Position numbers and translations under genes: made by a program. The notes below the pieces were generated by a model. That model ran no database searches and was not told the origin of the DNA. It was given only the letters and a program-made list of their open reading frames with translations. Shown here in pieces: positions 1 to 8,770 of a stretch of DNA of 64,000 nucleotides; the first letter of the stretch is position 1, and every line of letters begins with the position of its first letter. This stretch comes from JAJYKN01 sp035516155 (lineage in GTDB: Bacteria; Nitrospirota; UBA9217), in contig DATJAP010000036.1 in NCBI GenBank assembly GCA_035516155.1, forward strand, positions 1-64,000, given 5' to 3'.

Positions 1-16
1 AAGGAGGTAGCTTATC

Positions 17-217
17 ATGGAACAAGGTACGGTAAAGTGGTTCAATGATTCCAAAGGTTTTGGATTCATTACCCGTGAAAAGGGCGGCGATGTGTTCGTT
101 CATTTCGGCGACATTCAGGACAGCGGCTTTAAGTCGTTGGCCGAAGGCCAGCAAGTGCAGTTCGACGTTGTCGACTCACCCAAGGGCCCCAAAGCAGCCA
201 ATGTCGTAAAGCTCTAA
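17..217 (+). CDS. CspA-family cold-shock protein
   Basis: A 66-residue single cold-shock (OB-fold) domain that binds single-stranded nucleic acid and acts as an RNA chaperone in the cytoplasm. Both RNA-binding motifs are visible: RNP1 as KGFGFIT at residues 13-19 and RNP2 as VFVHF near residue 26. The length is exactly that of the family. The start follows a strong ribosome site, AAGGAGG, at bases 1-7. The gene is followed at once by a hairpin terminator, so it is probably monocistronic. Its promoter lies outside the window. Paralogues are usual, so no specific csp letter is assigned. Confidence 0.97.
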   Translation: MEQGTVKWFNDSKGFGFITREKGGDVFVHFGDIQDSGFKSLAEGQQVQFDVVDSPKGPKAANVVKL

Positions 218-235
218 GCCAATGCTTAATCTTTG

Positions 236-270
236 AAGCAGGTCTGATCTTTTGGGGCCTGCTTTTTTCT
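236..270 (+). terminator. Rho-independent terminator of the cold-shock gene
   Basis: Stem AAGCAGG (236-242) pairs with CCTGCTT (258-264), followed by a T run. It lies 18 bases after the cold-shock stop codon. Confidence 0.8.
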
Positions 271-451
271 TTGCCCGCGCTTCTGTCCTTCCGTCCCTGC
301 CTGCCCCTGCTTCGCATAGCATACGGCGGTTCTCGTGACCAACGCCCGCGCAGAATACCCGGCTGCAGAAGATGTTTTTCCGCGAGGACATGGCATTGAT
401 AAAGCACCGGCCTTTACGGTGTTTCGGTCCTGAAGTTTCACCCTGAAAGGA

Positions 452-514
452 CTATTTCTTTTTGCTCTTCGGTTTCTTTACTTCCTTCTTTGCACCTTGC
501 CGTGAAGCCGCCAT
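452..514 (-). CDS. Possible 20-residue lysine-rich small protein
   Basis: A short reading frame, MAASRQGAKKEVKKPKSKKK, with nine lysines in 20 residues. It is preceded by an unusually complete ribosome-binding site, AAGGGAGGTGATG (minus strand, bases 518-530), 3 bases before ATG. The basic, low-complexity tail resembles small nucleic-acid-binding or ribosome-associated peptides, but no family is recognised. It lies alone between the cold-shock gene and the 3' end of the decarboxylase. The strong site is the only real support; it could be chance. Confidence 0.4.
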   Translation of the reverse strand: MAASRQGAKKEVKKPKSKKK

Positions 515-677
515 TGTCATCACCTCCCTTATTCCATCAGCCTCTTCGCTAGACCTGCTTTTACGGCCCCTGCGCTTTTTGTGTCAACCGCGGCCTCTAT
601 TTGGTCTCTTCGCCTTCGGTCGACTGGCTGGAATTTTCTACGTTTTCATGTAGTTTGCGTTGTTTCTTTTACAGCGT

Positions 678-2162
678 TCATACCTTCGCTACGCGGACGA
701 AGGTGTTATTCTCGTTCAGGCCGTCTATAATGGCGCCAAGGCCGGCCATGTTCTGGAGGTAATTGAGTGCGTCCTGGGAAATTTCTTCTCCCGGGACAAG
801 GAGGGGGATGCCTGGCGGATACACAGTTACGATTTCCGTCGCAACCCTGCCCGTTGATTCATGCACGTTTACCAACTCGCTATCGGAATAAAATGCCTTT
901 CGCGGGGTCATGACAAAACGGTTGTTCAGCGTCGGAGGATGAACTTTGTCCAGGGGCAGGAGAGCCCCCTGGAGCCCGGTTTCTGCTGAAATCTGCTGGA
1001 GCGCGGCGACAAGGCGGTCCAGATCGTCCTGCCGGTCGCCGATGGAGACGATCACAAGCACATGGAACGGATCGGCCATCTCGACCTGGATGCCAAACCG
1101 GATGTTCAGCATCTGAGAGACTTGATAGCCGGAAAGCCCCATGTCCGAAACCGTGATCGTGAGCTTGGTCACGTCCATATCCGCCATCCCAACCTGTTTT
1201 GCCCGGTCCTTACCGAAGCAGGTGATACCGCTTATATTGTTAATCTTTCCCCGCGCCTCCTCGGCCAGCTTGATGGTCCGGTTCAGGAGCTTCTTCCCTT
1301 CTGTCGCCATCTGCATCCGCGCCAGATCCAACGAAGCCATAAGGATATAGGACGGGCTTGTGGTTTGGAGGAGCTTGAGGGTATTGGTAACATCGTCGAT
1401 AGTGACCCTGCCCGCCCTTGCATGCAGCATCGAGGCCTGGGTCATGCCGCCCACGATCTTGTGGGTGGACTGGACACAGAGGTCTGCACCGGCGTCCAGG
1501 GCGCATTTGGGGAGTTTGGGGTTGAACTTGAGATGCGGTCCATGTGCTTCGTCCACGAACACGATAAGACCTTTCTCGTGAGCGTAGGGGATAATTTTTT
1601 CGATGTCAGCGCAGAGGCCGTAGTAGTTCGGGGTCGTGATAAGGAGCGCGCGGGCATCGGGGTTTGCATCGATGGCATGCTTCACCGTTTCAAACGTGAC
1701 ATTCAGGGTAAGTTTGAGGTCTCGGTCAAAAGCAGGCTGAAAAAAGATAGGCTGTGCTCCGCTCATGATCAAGCCGGTTAATACCGACCTGTGGCAATTT
1801 CTTGCGATCAGGACCTTGTCTCCGGGTCCGGTCGTGGACGCTACCATGGCATGATTGCCGACGGTTGTACCGTTTACCAGAAAATAGGACCGGTCAGCCC
1901 CTGCCGCCTTCGCCGCGAGTTCCTGGGCTTCCTTGATTACGCCAGTGGGGTTCTGCAGGGAATCGACTTCGTCGAGGGTCGTCAGGTCGATGGAAAAAAT
2001 GCGTGGCCCCACAAACTTGCGGAACCGTGTGGATATGCCTTTACCGCTTTTATGGCCGGGGGTATGGAAGGATACTTTGCGGCTCTCCGCCAGATTGACC
2101 ATTGCGTCAAAGAGGGGTGTGCGAAACTGCTCATCCTCGAATCGGTGAGAAGGAGGATTCAT
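678..2162 (-). CDS. Orn/Lys/Arg decarboxylase, probably biosynthetic arginine decarboxylase
   Basis: A 494-residue fold-type-I PLP enzyme of the Orn/Lys/Arg decarboxylase major domain, the short form without the N-terminal wing domain. Visible motifs are HTPGHKSGKG (33-42), the cofactor-contacting DEAHG (204-208) and QSTHK (231-235), where K235 should form the Schiff base with PLP. A C-terminal family domain follows from about residue 400. It is the last gene of the speD-speE operon, starting 6 bases after the spermidine synthase stop with a weak AAGAGG site. This placement suggests it supplies agmatine or another amine for spermidine synthesis. Substrate (arginine, lysine or ornithine) cannot be fixed from sequence alone. 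Confidence 0.9.
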   Translation of the reverse strand: MNPPSHRFEDEQFRTPLFDAMVNLAESRKVSFHTPGHKSGKGISTRFRKFVGPRIFSIDLTTLDEVDSLQNPTGVIKEAQELAAKAAGADRSYFLVNGTTVGNHAMVASTTGPGDKVLIARNCHRSVLTGLIMSGAQPIFFQPAFDRDLKLTLNVTFETVKHAIDANPDARALLITTPNYYGLCADIEKIIPYAHEKGLIVFVDEAHGPHLKFNPKLPKCALDAGADLCVQSTHKIVGGMTQASMLHARAGRVTIDDVTNTLKLLQTTSPSYILMASLDLARMQMATEGKKLLNRTIKLAEEARGKINNISGITCFGKDRAKQVGMADMDVTKLTITVSDMGLSGYQVSQMLNIRFGIQVEMADPFHVLVIVSIGDRQDDLDRLVAALQQISAETGLQGALLPLDKVHPPTLNNRFVMTPRKAFYSDSELVNVHESTGRVATEIVTVYPPGIPLLVPGEEISQDALNYLQNMAGLGAIIDGLNENNTFVRVAKV

Positions 2163-2168
2163 GGCCTC

Positions 2169-3089
2169 TTAGTGATACGTGAACAACGGCGCATTATCTT
2201 CGATTATCTTTGTCTCTTCTGCCAAGGCTTTGCGGATATGTTTGGGAAGCATGTACATACCCTGATTGGTGATACCGTCATAGTACCGGTTTTCGCCCTT
2301 GATCCGTTTTTTGATCAAATCATTCACATGATGGGGAGTGAACTTGCTCGGATCGAGGTTTTTTGATGCCAGGGTGAAGCCCCAGGGAAGACCGAAAGAC
2401 GGTATGCACACATTATAGGGAGTAACGACGGGGAAAACCGCGTTCAGCGTCTTGTTTACCGCGGTGAAGTTCAAAAGCTGGTGCAGGGCCGTCGTGCCGG
2501 CCTGGAGGGCGATTGTACCGTCCGGCGTAAGACGTTCTTTCACAATCTCATAGAATTCGCGTGTGAACAGAAGGTAGGCAGGTCCTTCCTCAACAGGTTC
2601 GGAAATGTCAATGATTATGGCATCATAGCTGTCGGTGGTTTCTTCCAGATACTTGCGGGCATCCATAAACCTGAGGTCCGTCCGCGGGTCGTCAAAGGCG
2701 CCCTGGTGCCACTCGGGAAGAAGTTCCTTTGATTTTTCCACTACCTCCTGGTCGATGTCCACCATCATGCAGTATTCGACGCTCTTGTGGCGGAGCACCT
2801 CGCGCAGGGTGGCTCCTTCCCCGCCGCCCACGATAAAGACCCGCTTCGGGTTCGGGTGTGTTAAAAGCGCAGGGTGGACCAGTGCCTCATGATAAATGAA
2901 CTCGTCGGTGAGTGACGACTGCATCTTCCCGTCCAGCACGAGGCACCGTCCGTAGCTCCCGCTTTCCATGATCTCCATATTCTGGTACTTAGTCTGGCTC
3001 GCATAGTGGATGGTGCGAATCCCGTGGATATGGCCTTCCTGGGGACTCGTATACTCAATGAACCACTTGTAGCTCTTGGGCTCGATCAT
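2169..3089 (-). CDS. speE: Spermidine synthase (polyamine aminopropyltransferase)
   Basis: A 306-residue cytoplasmic aminopropyltransferase that moves the aminopropyl group of decarboxylated S-adenosylmethionine to putrescine. It shows the N-terminal beta domain (FIEYTSPQEGHIHGI), the substrate-gating QSSLTDEFIYHEALVHPAL stretch, the GGGEGATLREVL nucleotide-binding loop near residue 88, VDIDQEV and the DARKYL/IIDISEP segment. The ATG overlaps the speD stop as ATGA, so the two are translationally coupled. Together with the following decarboxylase it makes a three-gene polyamine operon. Confidence 0.95.
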   Translation of the reverse strand: MIEPKSYKWFIEYTSPQEGHIHGIRTIHYASQTKYQNMEIMESGSYGRCLVLDGKMQSSLTDEFIYHEALVHPALLTHPNPKRVFIVGGGEGATLREVLRHKSVEYCMMVDIDQEVVEKSKELLPEWHQGAFDDPRTDLRFMDARKYLEETTDSYDAIIIDISEPVEEGPAYLLFTREFYEIVKERLTPDGTIALQAGTTALHQLLNFTAVNKTLNAVFPVVTPYNVCIPSFGLPWGFTLASKNLDPSKFTPHHVNDLIKKRIKGENRYYDGITNQGMYMLPKHIRKALAEETKIIEDNAPLFTYH

Positions 3090-3487
3090 GCTGAGACCAA
3101 CTCTTCCTGTACGACCGGTTTGTGCGGAAGCTTCTCGTGGCCGAGGATTCCCCGCTTCATCTCGATGATGGAGGGGTTTCGGGACTCAAATTTTTCAATA
3201 AGGAATTTTGCGGCGACTCTAGGATCAATAAGGTCTCCGCAGGTGAAGACATCTACTGCAGCGTAGCCGTATTCCGGCCAGGTATGGATGGCAAGGTGGG
3301 ATTCGGCGATAACGACCATCCCGCTGATGCCATAGGGGCTGAATTCGTGGAAAGCGACTTCAACAATGGTCGCTTTGGCCTCGAGAGCTGCATTTTTAAG
3401 GGTTTCCTGTACAAACGTTAAGTTGCTCAGGGTTTTGGAGTTGCAGTCTTTCAACTCCAACAATAGGTGGGTCCCCAACGCGTGCAA
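3086..3487 (-). CDS. speD: S-adenosylmethionine decarboxylase proenzyme
   Basis: A 133-residue bacterial class-1 AdoMet decarboxylase, a pyruvoyl enzyme made by self-cleavage. The cleavage site lies between E62 and S63 in AESHLAIHTWPE; H68 and C83 in the FTCG segment match the family's processing and catalytic residues. The start is TTG at 3487, chosen because the family N-terminus (xALGTHLLLEL) begins there and an AAGGAGG site stands 8 bases upstream; no in-frame ATG is available. It is the first gene of the operon and feeds decarboxylated AdoMet to SpeE. Confidence 0.95.
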   Translation of the reverse strand: MHALGTHLLLELKDCNSKTLSNLTFVQETLKNAALEAKATIVEVAFHEFSPYGISGMVVIAESHLAIHTWPEYGYAAVDVFTCGDLIDPRVAAKFLIEKFESRNPSIIEMKRGILGHEKLPHKPVVQEELVSA

Positions 3488-3638
3488 CCTGTTTACCTCC
3501 TTCTCCGCCCGCCGATCCTGCTTCCCGACAACGTCGGGATTCTGCGAGCACCGCCTTCCGCTCCCGCGGAAGGGTTTGTTGTCCGAATCAAACCCGCCTC
3601 AACTTCAGACGGAGCCATCATCATCAAAACTTAAATTT

Positions 3639-3667
3639 CATTTATCAAAAATACCGCTCTTTGTCAA
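3639..3667 (-). promoter_or_regulatory. Sigma-70-type promoter for the polyamine operon
   Basis: Minus-strand TTGACA (3667-3662), 17-bp spacer, then TAAATG (3644-3639). Transcription would start near 3632, giving a leader of about 145 nt before speD. The rest of the 3488-3958 gap holds no convincing gene; short frames there have no ribosome site. Confidence 0.5.
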
Positions 3668-3958
3668 GAATAAAAACGATTCGCGGTCATTATTTTTCTT
3701 CGGAGGTTCGTTTGCATTCGCAAGAGGTCGCATGCGACAATTCCGAGCCCATTTTTTTGATGCGAAATATACTCCTTTTCGCGAAGAATGCAAGTGAAAA
3801 CTGAATTCCCATGAAAAAAATCTTTACTTCCTCGCCCGACTGATTTACTATTGCTCGCTGCACTCCTCCGGGGAGCAGCTGGAGCGTTGGAAACCGGCAG
3901 ATCTCTCCTTTTCCTACCGACTTTCAGCCTCTGAACGCGGTTTTTTTGGAGGTACCCC

Positions 3959-4621
3959 ATGTCCGCAACCCTCACGGAGTTCGTCGAAATTGCTTCGGTG
4001 CTCGTCAATCCCGAGATTTTCACCCGGCCCTACACCTGTGACGTGGAAAAATACGGCTGCAGGTCCATGTGCTGCTATCGTTCCTGCATCGTTCCGCCCG
4101 AGGAAGCGAAGAAGGTGGAGAAACATCTCGACGGCATTCTTGCGTACCTGTCACCTGAAAACCGCGCGGCTATAAAAAAGACCGGGTCAATTCTCGGGAA
4201 TTGCGCCACCCAGTGCCCGACGGGCTGCGTGATCCACGAGGACGAGGCCCAAGCCATCCGCAGGAACTTCGGCGGCCAGGATTTCCGTTGCGTGCTCCTG
4301 TTCAACAACGACTGCGCCTTGATTTACACCAATAAGGAGGGCATGAGATACTGCAGCGTTCACAGCTATGCCATAGAAAAGGGGATGGTCTGGGAGGAAT
4401 TCAAGTTTGCCGACTGCGTCCAATACCCCTTGGCTTTCTATGCCACGGATGAAGGCAGAAAAGTGCTCTCCATCCAGGATACTCCCTACTTGAACCATAT
4501 CAAATGTATGACGGAGCCGTCGGGAGAACCCATGTATAAGAGCCTCAGAAAGACAATCGAGACCTTCATGGGTAAGGAATTCTACAAGAAGCTGGAAGAC
4601 TACGCCAGGAAAAAGGGTTAG
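3959..4621 (+). CDS. Cysteine-rich DUF3109-like protein
   Basis: A 220-residue soluble protein with an N-terminal cysteine cluster, C27 through the GCRSMCCYRSC segment near residue 33, then a PPEEAKKVEKHLDGILAYL helix, and further cysteines in NCATQCPTGC and in the middle of the protein. The layout resembles DUF3109/YkgJ-type proteins thought to bind zinc or iron-sulfur; the function is not established. A GGAGG site lies 6 bases before ATG. Its stop (TAG) overlaps the stop of the convergent NlpC/P60 gene, so no spacer or terminator separates them. Confidence 0.7.
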   Translation: MSATLTEFVEIASVLVNPEIFTRPYTCDVEKYGCRSMCCYRSCIVPPEEAKKVEKHLDGILAYLSPENRAAIKKTGSILGNCATQCPTGCVIHEDEAQAIRRNFGGQDFRCVLLFNNDCALIYTNKEGMRYCSVHSYAIEKGMVWEEFKFADCVQYPLAFYATDEGRKVLSIQDTPYLNHIKCMTEPSGEPMYKSLRKTIETFMGKEFYKKLEDYARKKG

Positions 4622-5109
4622 TTGAACCTTCTGACTTCGAGGAAGGATTTCCTCCAATGAGGGTCCCGGAGGCTGTCTTTTTTGACCTTCCCGCCTGAGG
4701 AGGGAGCGTGGACAAAGAGATCGTTGCCGAGATAGATGCCGACGTGCGAGTATTTTTTCCCGCTCTCTTCAAAAAAGAGGAGATCGCCTATCCGGGCGTT
4801 GCTCATACTCAGGGATCTGGTTACTTTCATCAGAAACTCTGTCCCATGCGGCGCATCAACACCGGCGGTGAGGTAACTGTACCGCACCAGACCGCTGCAG
4901 TCGAAACCCTCGGGGCTGTCGCCCCGGTCTCGGTATGGTCTGCCGATCATGGATACTGCCGTTCGCGCGGCCTTTTCTCCGACAGCGGCCGAGAAACTCG
5001 TCACCGGCCCTGAAGGTGAGGAGGCACAGCCGGACAACGAGCCACCGCCAAGCACAATAATCAAGAAAATCAAGATTATTTCCCTGCATTCCTTCCTGTG
5101 TCTCAGCAT
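4618..5109 (-). CDS. NlpC/P60 peptidoglycan endopeptidase lipoprotein
   Basis: A 163-residue exported cell-wall hydrolase expected to cut peptide stems. A hydrophobic signal ends in a lipobox-like LSGC with C28 as lipidation site. The NlpC/P60 triad is present: C71 in FDCSG, H122 in SHVGIY, H134 in FVHAP. A longer frame extends upstream, but the ATG at 5109 gives a normal lipoprotein signal and lies 8 bases after the -10 of a good promoter, so the upstream part would not be transcribed. The next ATG upstream (5118) falls inside that -10. The gene converges on and overlaps the DUF3109-like gene by four bases. Confidence 0.9.
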   Translation of the reverse strand: MLRHRKECREIILIFLIIVLGGGSLSGCASSPSGPVTSFSAAVGEKAARTAVSMIGRPYRDRGDSPEGFDCSGLVRYSYLTAGVDAPHGTEFLMKVTRSLSMSNARIGDLLFFEESGKKYSHVGIYLGNDLFVHAPSSGGKVKKDSLRDPHWRKSFLEVRRFN

Positions 5110-5116
5110 GGCGCCC

Positions 5117-5145
5117 ATAGTAATAAATATCAGGGAAGATGTCAA
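5117..5145 (-). promoter_or_regulatory. Promoter placing the NlpC/P60 start at the 5' end (leaderless)
   Basis: Minus-strand TTGACA (5145-5140), 17-bp spacer, TACTAT (5122-5117), then 7 bases and ATG at 5109. There is no Shine-Dalgarno sequence. Transcription is expected to start at or next to the A of ATG. Confidence 0.6.
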
Positions 5146-5218
5146 CGCCCTCGGATAAGACCAGTACTGATGCATGCAGATCCGTACACAATGCGCCACC
5201 CCCAGACCCAGAATCCCC

Positions 5219-5247
5219 TTGACCCCTCCTGAACAGACTGTTATATT
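5219..5247 (+). promoter_or_regulatory. Promoter placing the RACo start at the 5' end (leaderless)
   Basis: TTGACC (5219-5224), 17-bp spacer, TATATT (5242-5247), then 6 bases and ATG at 5254. No ribosome site precedes the ATG. It diverges from the NlpC/P60 promoter about 75 bp away. Confidence 0.65.
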
Positions 5248-5253
5248 CTGCCT

Positions 5254-7176
5254 ATGAAAAGAACTATTACTCTTAAACCTGACAATGTAACCGTTACTGT
5301 AGACGACAATACAAATCTTTTCAAGGCTGTGAAGGCGGCGGGTGTGTATGTGCTCTCATCGTGCGGCGGCAAGGGCAACTGTGGAAAGTGCAAGGTCGTC
5401 ATCAAGGAGGGGACCGTCAATCCGGGTAAATCCGCTTCCTATCTGACTGCCGAGGAGCAGGGCAGGAACTACGTCCTCGCCTGCCACTCAAGGGTCAGCA
5501 GCGACCTTATCGTCGAAATTCCTCCAGAGTCCCGTATGCAGGCCAAGCACAAGATTGCCACAGGAGCGAAGACGGAGGAGCTTCTCAAGCTCATGGAGGC
5601 TGCTGGCGGATGCATGGAGTCACGTATCAAGCGCATCTATCTTGAGATCACCCCCCCCACCATTGACGACAACATTTCGGACTACGAAAGGCTGCGTCGC
5701 GCTCTCGAAACAGCCGGGTTCGATGCCTTGCATCTGCACATGAACTATCAGGTTCTCTCCAAGCTCCCGCACGCGTTGCGCGAAGGGAAGTGGAAGGTCA
5801 CCGTATCGCTTTTTCACGTGGGCGCCGTACTGGAAGTGCTCGACATCTATCCCGGCGAGGTCACCCGCAAACGGTACGGGGCCGCTGTGGACATCGGCAC
5901 GACAACGGTGGTTGTCTACCTCGTGGACATGTCAAACGGTCATATCCTTGGCACGGCATCGACCTACAACAGCCAGGTCAAATGCGGAGACGATGTTATC
6001 ACGCGCATCGTCTACGCCACAGAACGCAACGGTCTGAGGGAACTTCAGGAGCTGGTCGTAGGGAATATCAATACGATGCTCGCCGAGCTGGCCGAGAAAA
6101 ACTCCGTTCCGCCCGGTATGGTCGACTATATCGTTATTTCCGGCAATACGACGATGGAGCATCTGTTCTACGGCATCGATCCGCAATTCATCCGTGAGGA
6201 GCCCTATATCCCGGTGGCGGCTTTTTTCCCGCTTATCCGGGGCAAGAGCGTGGGATTCCAGCTCGATCCCCAGGCAATGGTCTATTCGATGCCCAATGTG
6301 GCCAGCTATGTGGGCGGCGATATTACCGCCGGGGTGCTCGTGTCGCAGATGCACAAGCAGGAGCAGGTTTCGCTCTTCATTGACGTGGGCACCAACGGCG
6401 AGATCGTGCTGGGGAACAAGGACTGGCTCGTGACCGCAGCGTGCTCTGCCGGCCCGTGCTTCGAAGGGAGTGGAATCAAGTACGGCATGCGCGCGATGGA
6501 AGGGGCAATCGAAGAAGTGGAAATCGCCCCCCAAACGCTTGATGTGAACTACCGCGTCATCGGGGACGTGAAGCCCATAGGCATCTGCGGTTCGGGTATG
6601 ATCGATATCCTCGCCGAGATGTACCTGAATGGCATCATCGACCAGAAGGGAAAGATCAGGGAGGAGCTGGGATCAAAACGCATCCGCCGCGGGGAAAGCG
6701 GATTGGAATTTGTGCTCGCCTGGCGCATTGAGAGCGCCATCAACAAGGAAATTGTGATCACGGAAGTGGATTTGGACAACCTCGTCCGCGCCAAGGCCGC
6801 GATCTATGCAGGCTTTGCCACGCTGCTTGCGCATATGGGCATGACCTTCCGGGACCTTGATAAACTCTTTATTGCCGGCGGCTTCGGGCGGTACATTGAC
6901 GTTGAGCGGGCGATTACGATCGGAATGCTGCCCGATCTGCCCATCGAGAAATTCCAGTTTCTCGGCAATACCTCCATTATGGGCGCCTACTATGGCCTTC
7001 TGTGCGACCGTCTGCGGCATGAGGCGGAGGAGATTGCTAAGAAGATGACCTATCTTGAGCTGTCCGTATCGCGAAGCTTCATGGATGAGTACATGTCGGC
7101 GCTCTTCCTGCCGCATACGGACCTCAATGCATTTCCGACTGTGAAGATGGAATTGGAAGAGCGCAAGAAAGGGTAG
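5254..7176 (+). CDS. RACo-like corrinoid protein reductive activator (2Fe-2S ferredoxin plus ASKHA, DUF4445)
   Basis: A 640-residue cytoplasmic protein. Residues 1-95 form a plant-type 2Fe-2S domain with C37, C43, C46 and C77; a linker follows, then from about residue 205 an ASKHA-fold ATPase beginning DIGTTTVVVYLVD, with GNTTMEHLF and a second phosphate loop at FIDVGTNGEIVLG, ending in the DUF4445 C-terminal region (FIAGGFGRYI). In the family, RACo uses ATP to push an electron onto inactive Co(II) corrinoid of CoFeSP or methyltransferase corrinoid proteins. No corrinoid protein is adjacent; the AcsE-like methyltransferase lies 15 kb away. The exact corrinoid partner is unknown. Confidence 0.88.
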   Translation: MKRTITLKPDNVTVTVDDNTNLFKAVKAAGVYVLSSCGGKGNCGKCKVVIKEGTVNPGKSASYLTAEEQGRNYVLACHSRVSSDLIVEIPPESRMQAKHKIATGAKTEELLKLMEAAGGCMESRIKRIYLEITPPTIDDNISDYERLRRALETAGFDALHLHMNYQVLSKLPHALREGKWKVTVSLFHVGAVLEVLDIYPGEVTRKRYGAAVDIGTTTVVVYLVDMSNGHILGTASTYNSQVKCGDDVITRIVYATERNGLRELQELVVGNINTMLAELAEKNSVPPGMVDYIVISGNTTMEHLFYGIDPQFIREEPYIPVAAFFPLIRGKSVGFQLDPQAMVYSMPNVASYVGGDITAGVLVSQMHKQEQVSLFIDVGTNGEIVLGNKDWLVTAACSAGPCFEGSGIKYGMRAMEGAIEEVEIAPQTLDVNYRVIGDVKPIGICGSGMIDILAEMYLNGIIDQKGKIREELGSKRIRRGESGLEFVLAWRIESAINKEIVITEVDLDNLVRAKAAIYAGFATLLAHMGMTFRDLDKLFIAGGFGRYIDVERAITIGMLPDLPIEKFQFLGNTSIMGAYYGLLCDRLRHEAEEIAKKMTYLELSVSRSFMDEYMSALFLPHTDLNAFPTVKMELEERKKG

Positions 7177-7631
7177 GGATTGCCACGGCGCGTGGTTCTT
7201 TGCCGAATACTATAATTGTTTTCAGTTTTTTAGCCGTGTGCCTGCCAATGTAAAAGATGATATTGTTATTCTGGAATTTGCAATTTCCCGTGGCTTGCTT
7301 GCGGGGTGATTCATGATATCTGGCTTTACTTTCTCATCCTACAGCCAGCTTCTGCAGCCTGCTCGTTCTTTAAAATTCGAATCCGTTTTTGCCTCCACCA
7401 TAAATTCGCCCCGCAGCAACCGCCCATCGCCATTTTTACCAACGTCGAGCATGCCAGGGGAAAAACCTTCCCAACCAGATTCCCGGTTAAAACATTGCGC
7501 TTTACGAAAAACGTTGGGAGCTGCCTCTGCACCGTGAGGCTGGCTTCCCCCTTCCTCTCTGTATAGAGAAACCGGGCTGTGAATTTGTCTTGCTCAACCT
7601 GACGGCGCTCAGAGATACAAAACGTGGCTCT
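7177..7631. other. Intergenic stretch without a supported gene
   Basis: About 455 bases between RACo and the convergent NmrA-like gene. Frames on both strands are short, overlap each other and lack ribosome sites. No clear terminator hairpin with a T run was seen. Confidence 0.5.
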
Positions 7632-8507
7632 TCAGGCAGCGCTCAGGAATTGACTTTTATGAGCCATCAAGAACTCTTGAATTGAAAGTGGCTTCCTGCC
7701 GATAATCCTCTCCACATAATGACTCACGATGTCGCCCTTTCCTTCCGCCCATGTCTTCATGAGTCTGACCATGTCTTGAGCCAGCCATGTAGACATTCCG
7801 GATTGGACCATTCCCTGCCTTGCCGCATCAAAGCTCACCGACGAATATTTAATGGTTTTTCCGATTATTTTGCTCCATATGGCGGCGATTTCTGAAAAGG
7901 TCACTGATTCAGGGCCGGTAAGAACATAGGTGATTCCGCGATGTCCCCCGTCAATCAGGATTCTGGCAGCCACGGACGCGATATCCTGTACAGCAATCGG
8001 AGCAATCCTTGCATCGCCGAGCGGAGAGTAGAGCACGCTGTCCTGTGTCACGGACTCGCTGGCCCCGAGCAGGTTGTCCATAAAGAAGTGCGGATGGAGG
8101 AATGTATAGGAGATCCCTGTTTTCCTGATATAATCCTCGATCTCCGCATGGTCGCGCAGCAGACTCACCGGAGAATCCGGGCCCGTTCCAAGCGCGGAGA
8201 GTTTTACGACATGCTTCAATCCTGTCAAGCGCGCCATATTCACAAAGTTTGTCTGGAGTCTTACCTGGTCAGGTGCGGCAGGCGATACCAGATAGGCCGT
8301 GTGAATGCCATCGAGGGCCCACTCAAGCGACCTCGTGTCGCCATAATCACCTTCCACGAGTTCCACTTCCTTCATGTTCTCGAACATGTTTTTTTTTGCT
8401 TTTGCATGGATCAGCGCCCGGACTGGCACCCCCGCGGACGCCAATTCGCCCACGATCGGGAACCCTGTTTTTCCGCTCGCGCCCGTTACCAGTATAACCG
8501 GTTTCAT
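7632..8507 (-). CDS. NmrA-like NAD(P)-binding protein (atypical SDR)
   Basis: A 291-residue Rossmann-fold protein with the dinucleotide loop GASGKTG at residues 9-15 and the NmrA/HSCARG pattern (VRALIHAK, VEGDYGDTRSL, HVVKLSALG). The NmrA family includes redox-sensing regulators and NAD(P)H:quinone-type reductases; no catalytic YxxxK is evident, so activity is uncertain. The ATG has a GAGGTG site 6 bases upstream. A TATAAT hexamer lies at 8561-8566 on the same strand but without a good -35. Confidence 0.8.
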   Translation of the reverse strand: MKPVILVTGASGKTGFPIVGELASAGVPVRALIHAKAKKNMFENMKEVELVEGDYGDTRSLEWALDGIHTAYLVSPAAPDQVRLQTNFVNMARLTGLKHVVKLSALGTGPDSPVSLLRDHAEIEDYIRKTGISYTFLHPHFFMDNLLGASESVTQDSVLYSPLGDARIAPIAVQDIASVAARILIDGGHRGITYVLTGPESVTFSEIAAIWSKIIGKTIKYSSVSFDAARQGMVQSGMSTWLAQDMVRLMKTWAEGKGDIVSHYVERIIGRKPLSIQEFLMAHKSQFLSAA

Positions 8508-8716
8508 AGTTGCACCTCTTTCCCGCTCTCATAGCGAACATTATTCTTACTTTACTTTTAATTATACCGCTTTTTTGATTTGTGCTGCTTCTCAGGCGAG
8601 AATTAATGATTCATCATCTGCGCAGCCTGCAAAGGCGAATGTTAGGGTGAATTGCCCTCCGTACTCCTATGTCTGCATCTTTCGTCCGAATTTTCGGGCA
8701 ACACCGGGGGGTCATC

Positions 8717-8745
8717 TTGATTCATCGGGCGATTTGTTGTAATAT
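8717..8745 (+). promoter_or_regulatory. Promoter for the secreted Tyr/Pro-rich protein
   Basis: TTGATT (8717-8722), 17-bp spacer, TAATAT (8740-8745). Start expected near 8752, giving a short leader with an AAGGAG site before ATG 8771. Confidence 0.45.
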
Positions 8746-8770
8746 TTACTAAGAAGAATAAGGAGCATAT

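Noticed and set aside
1062..1781. 239-codon plus-strand frame inside the decarboxylase gene
   Set aside because: It is an antisense shadow of a well-conserved enzyme and lacks a ribosome site.
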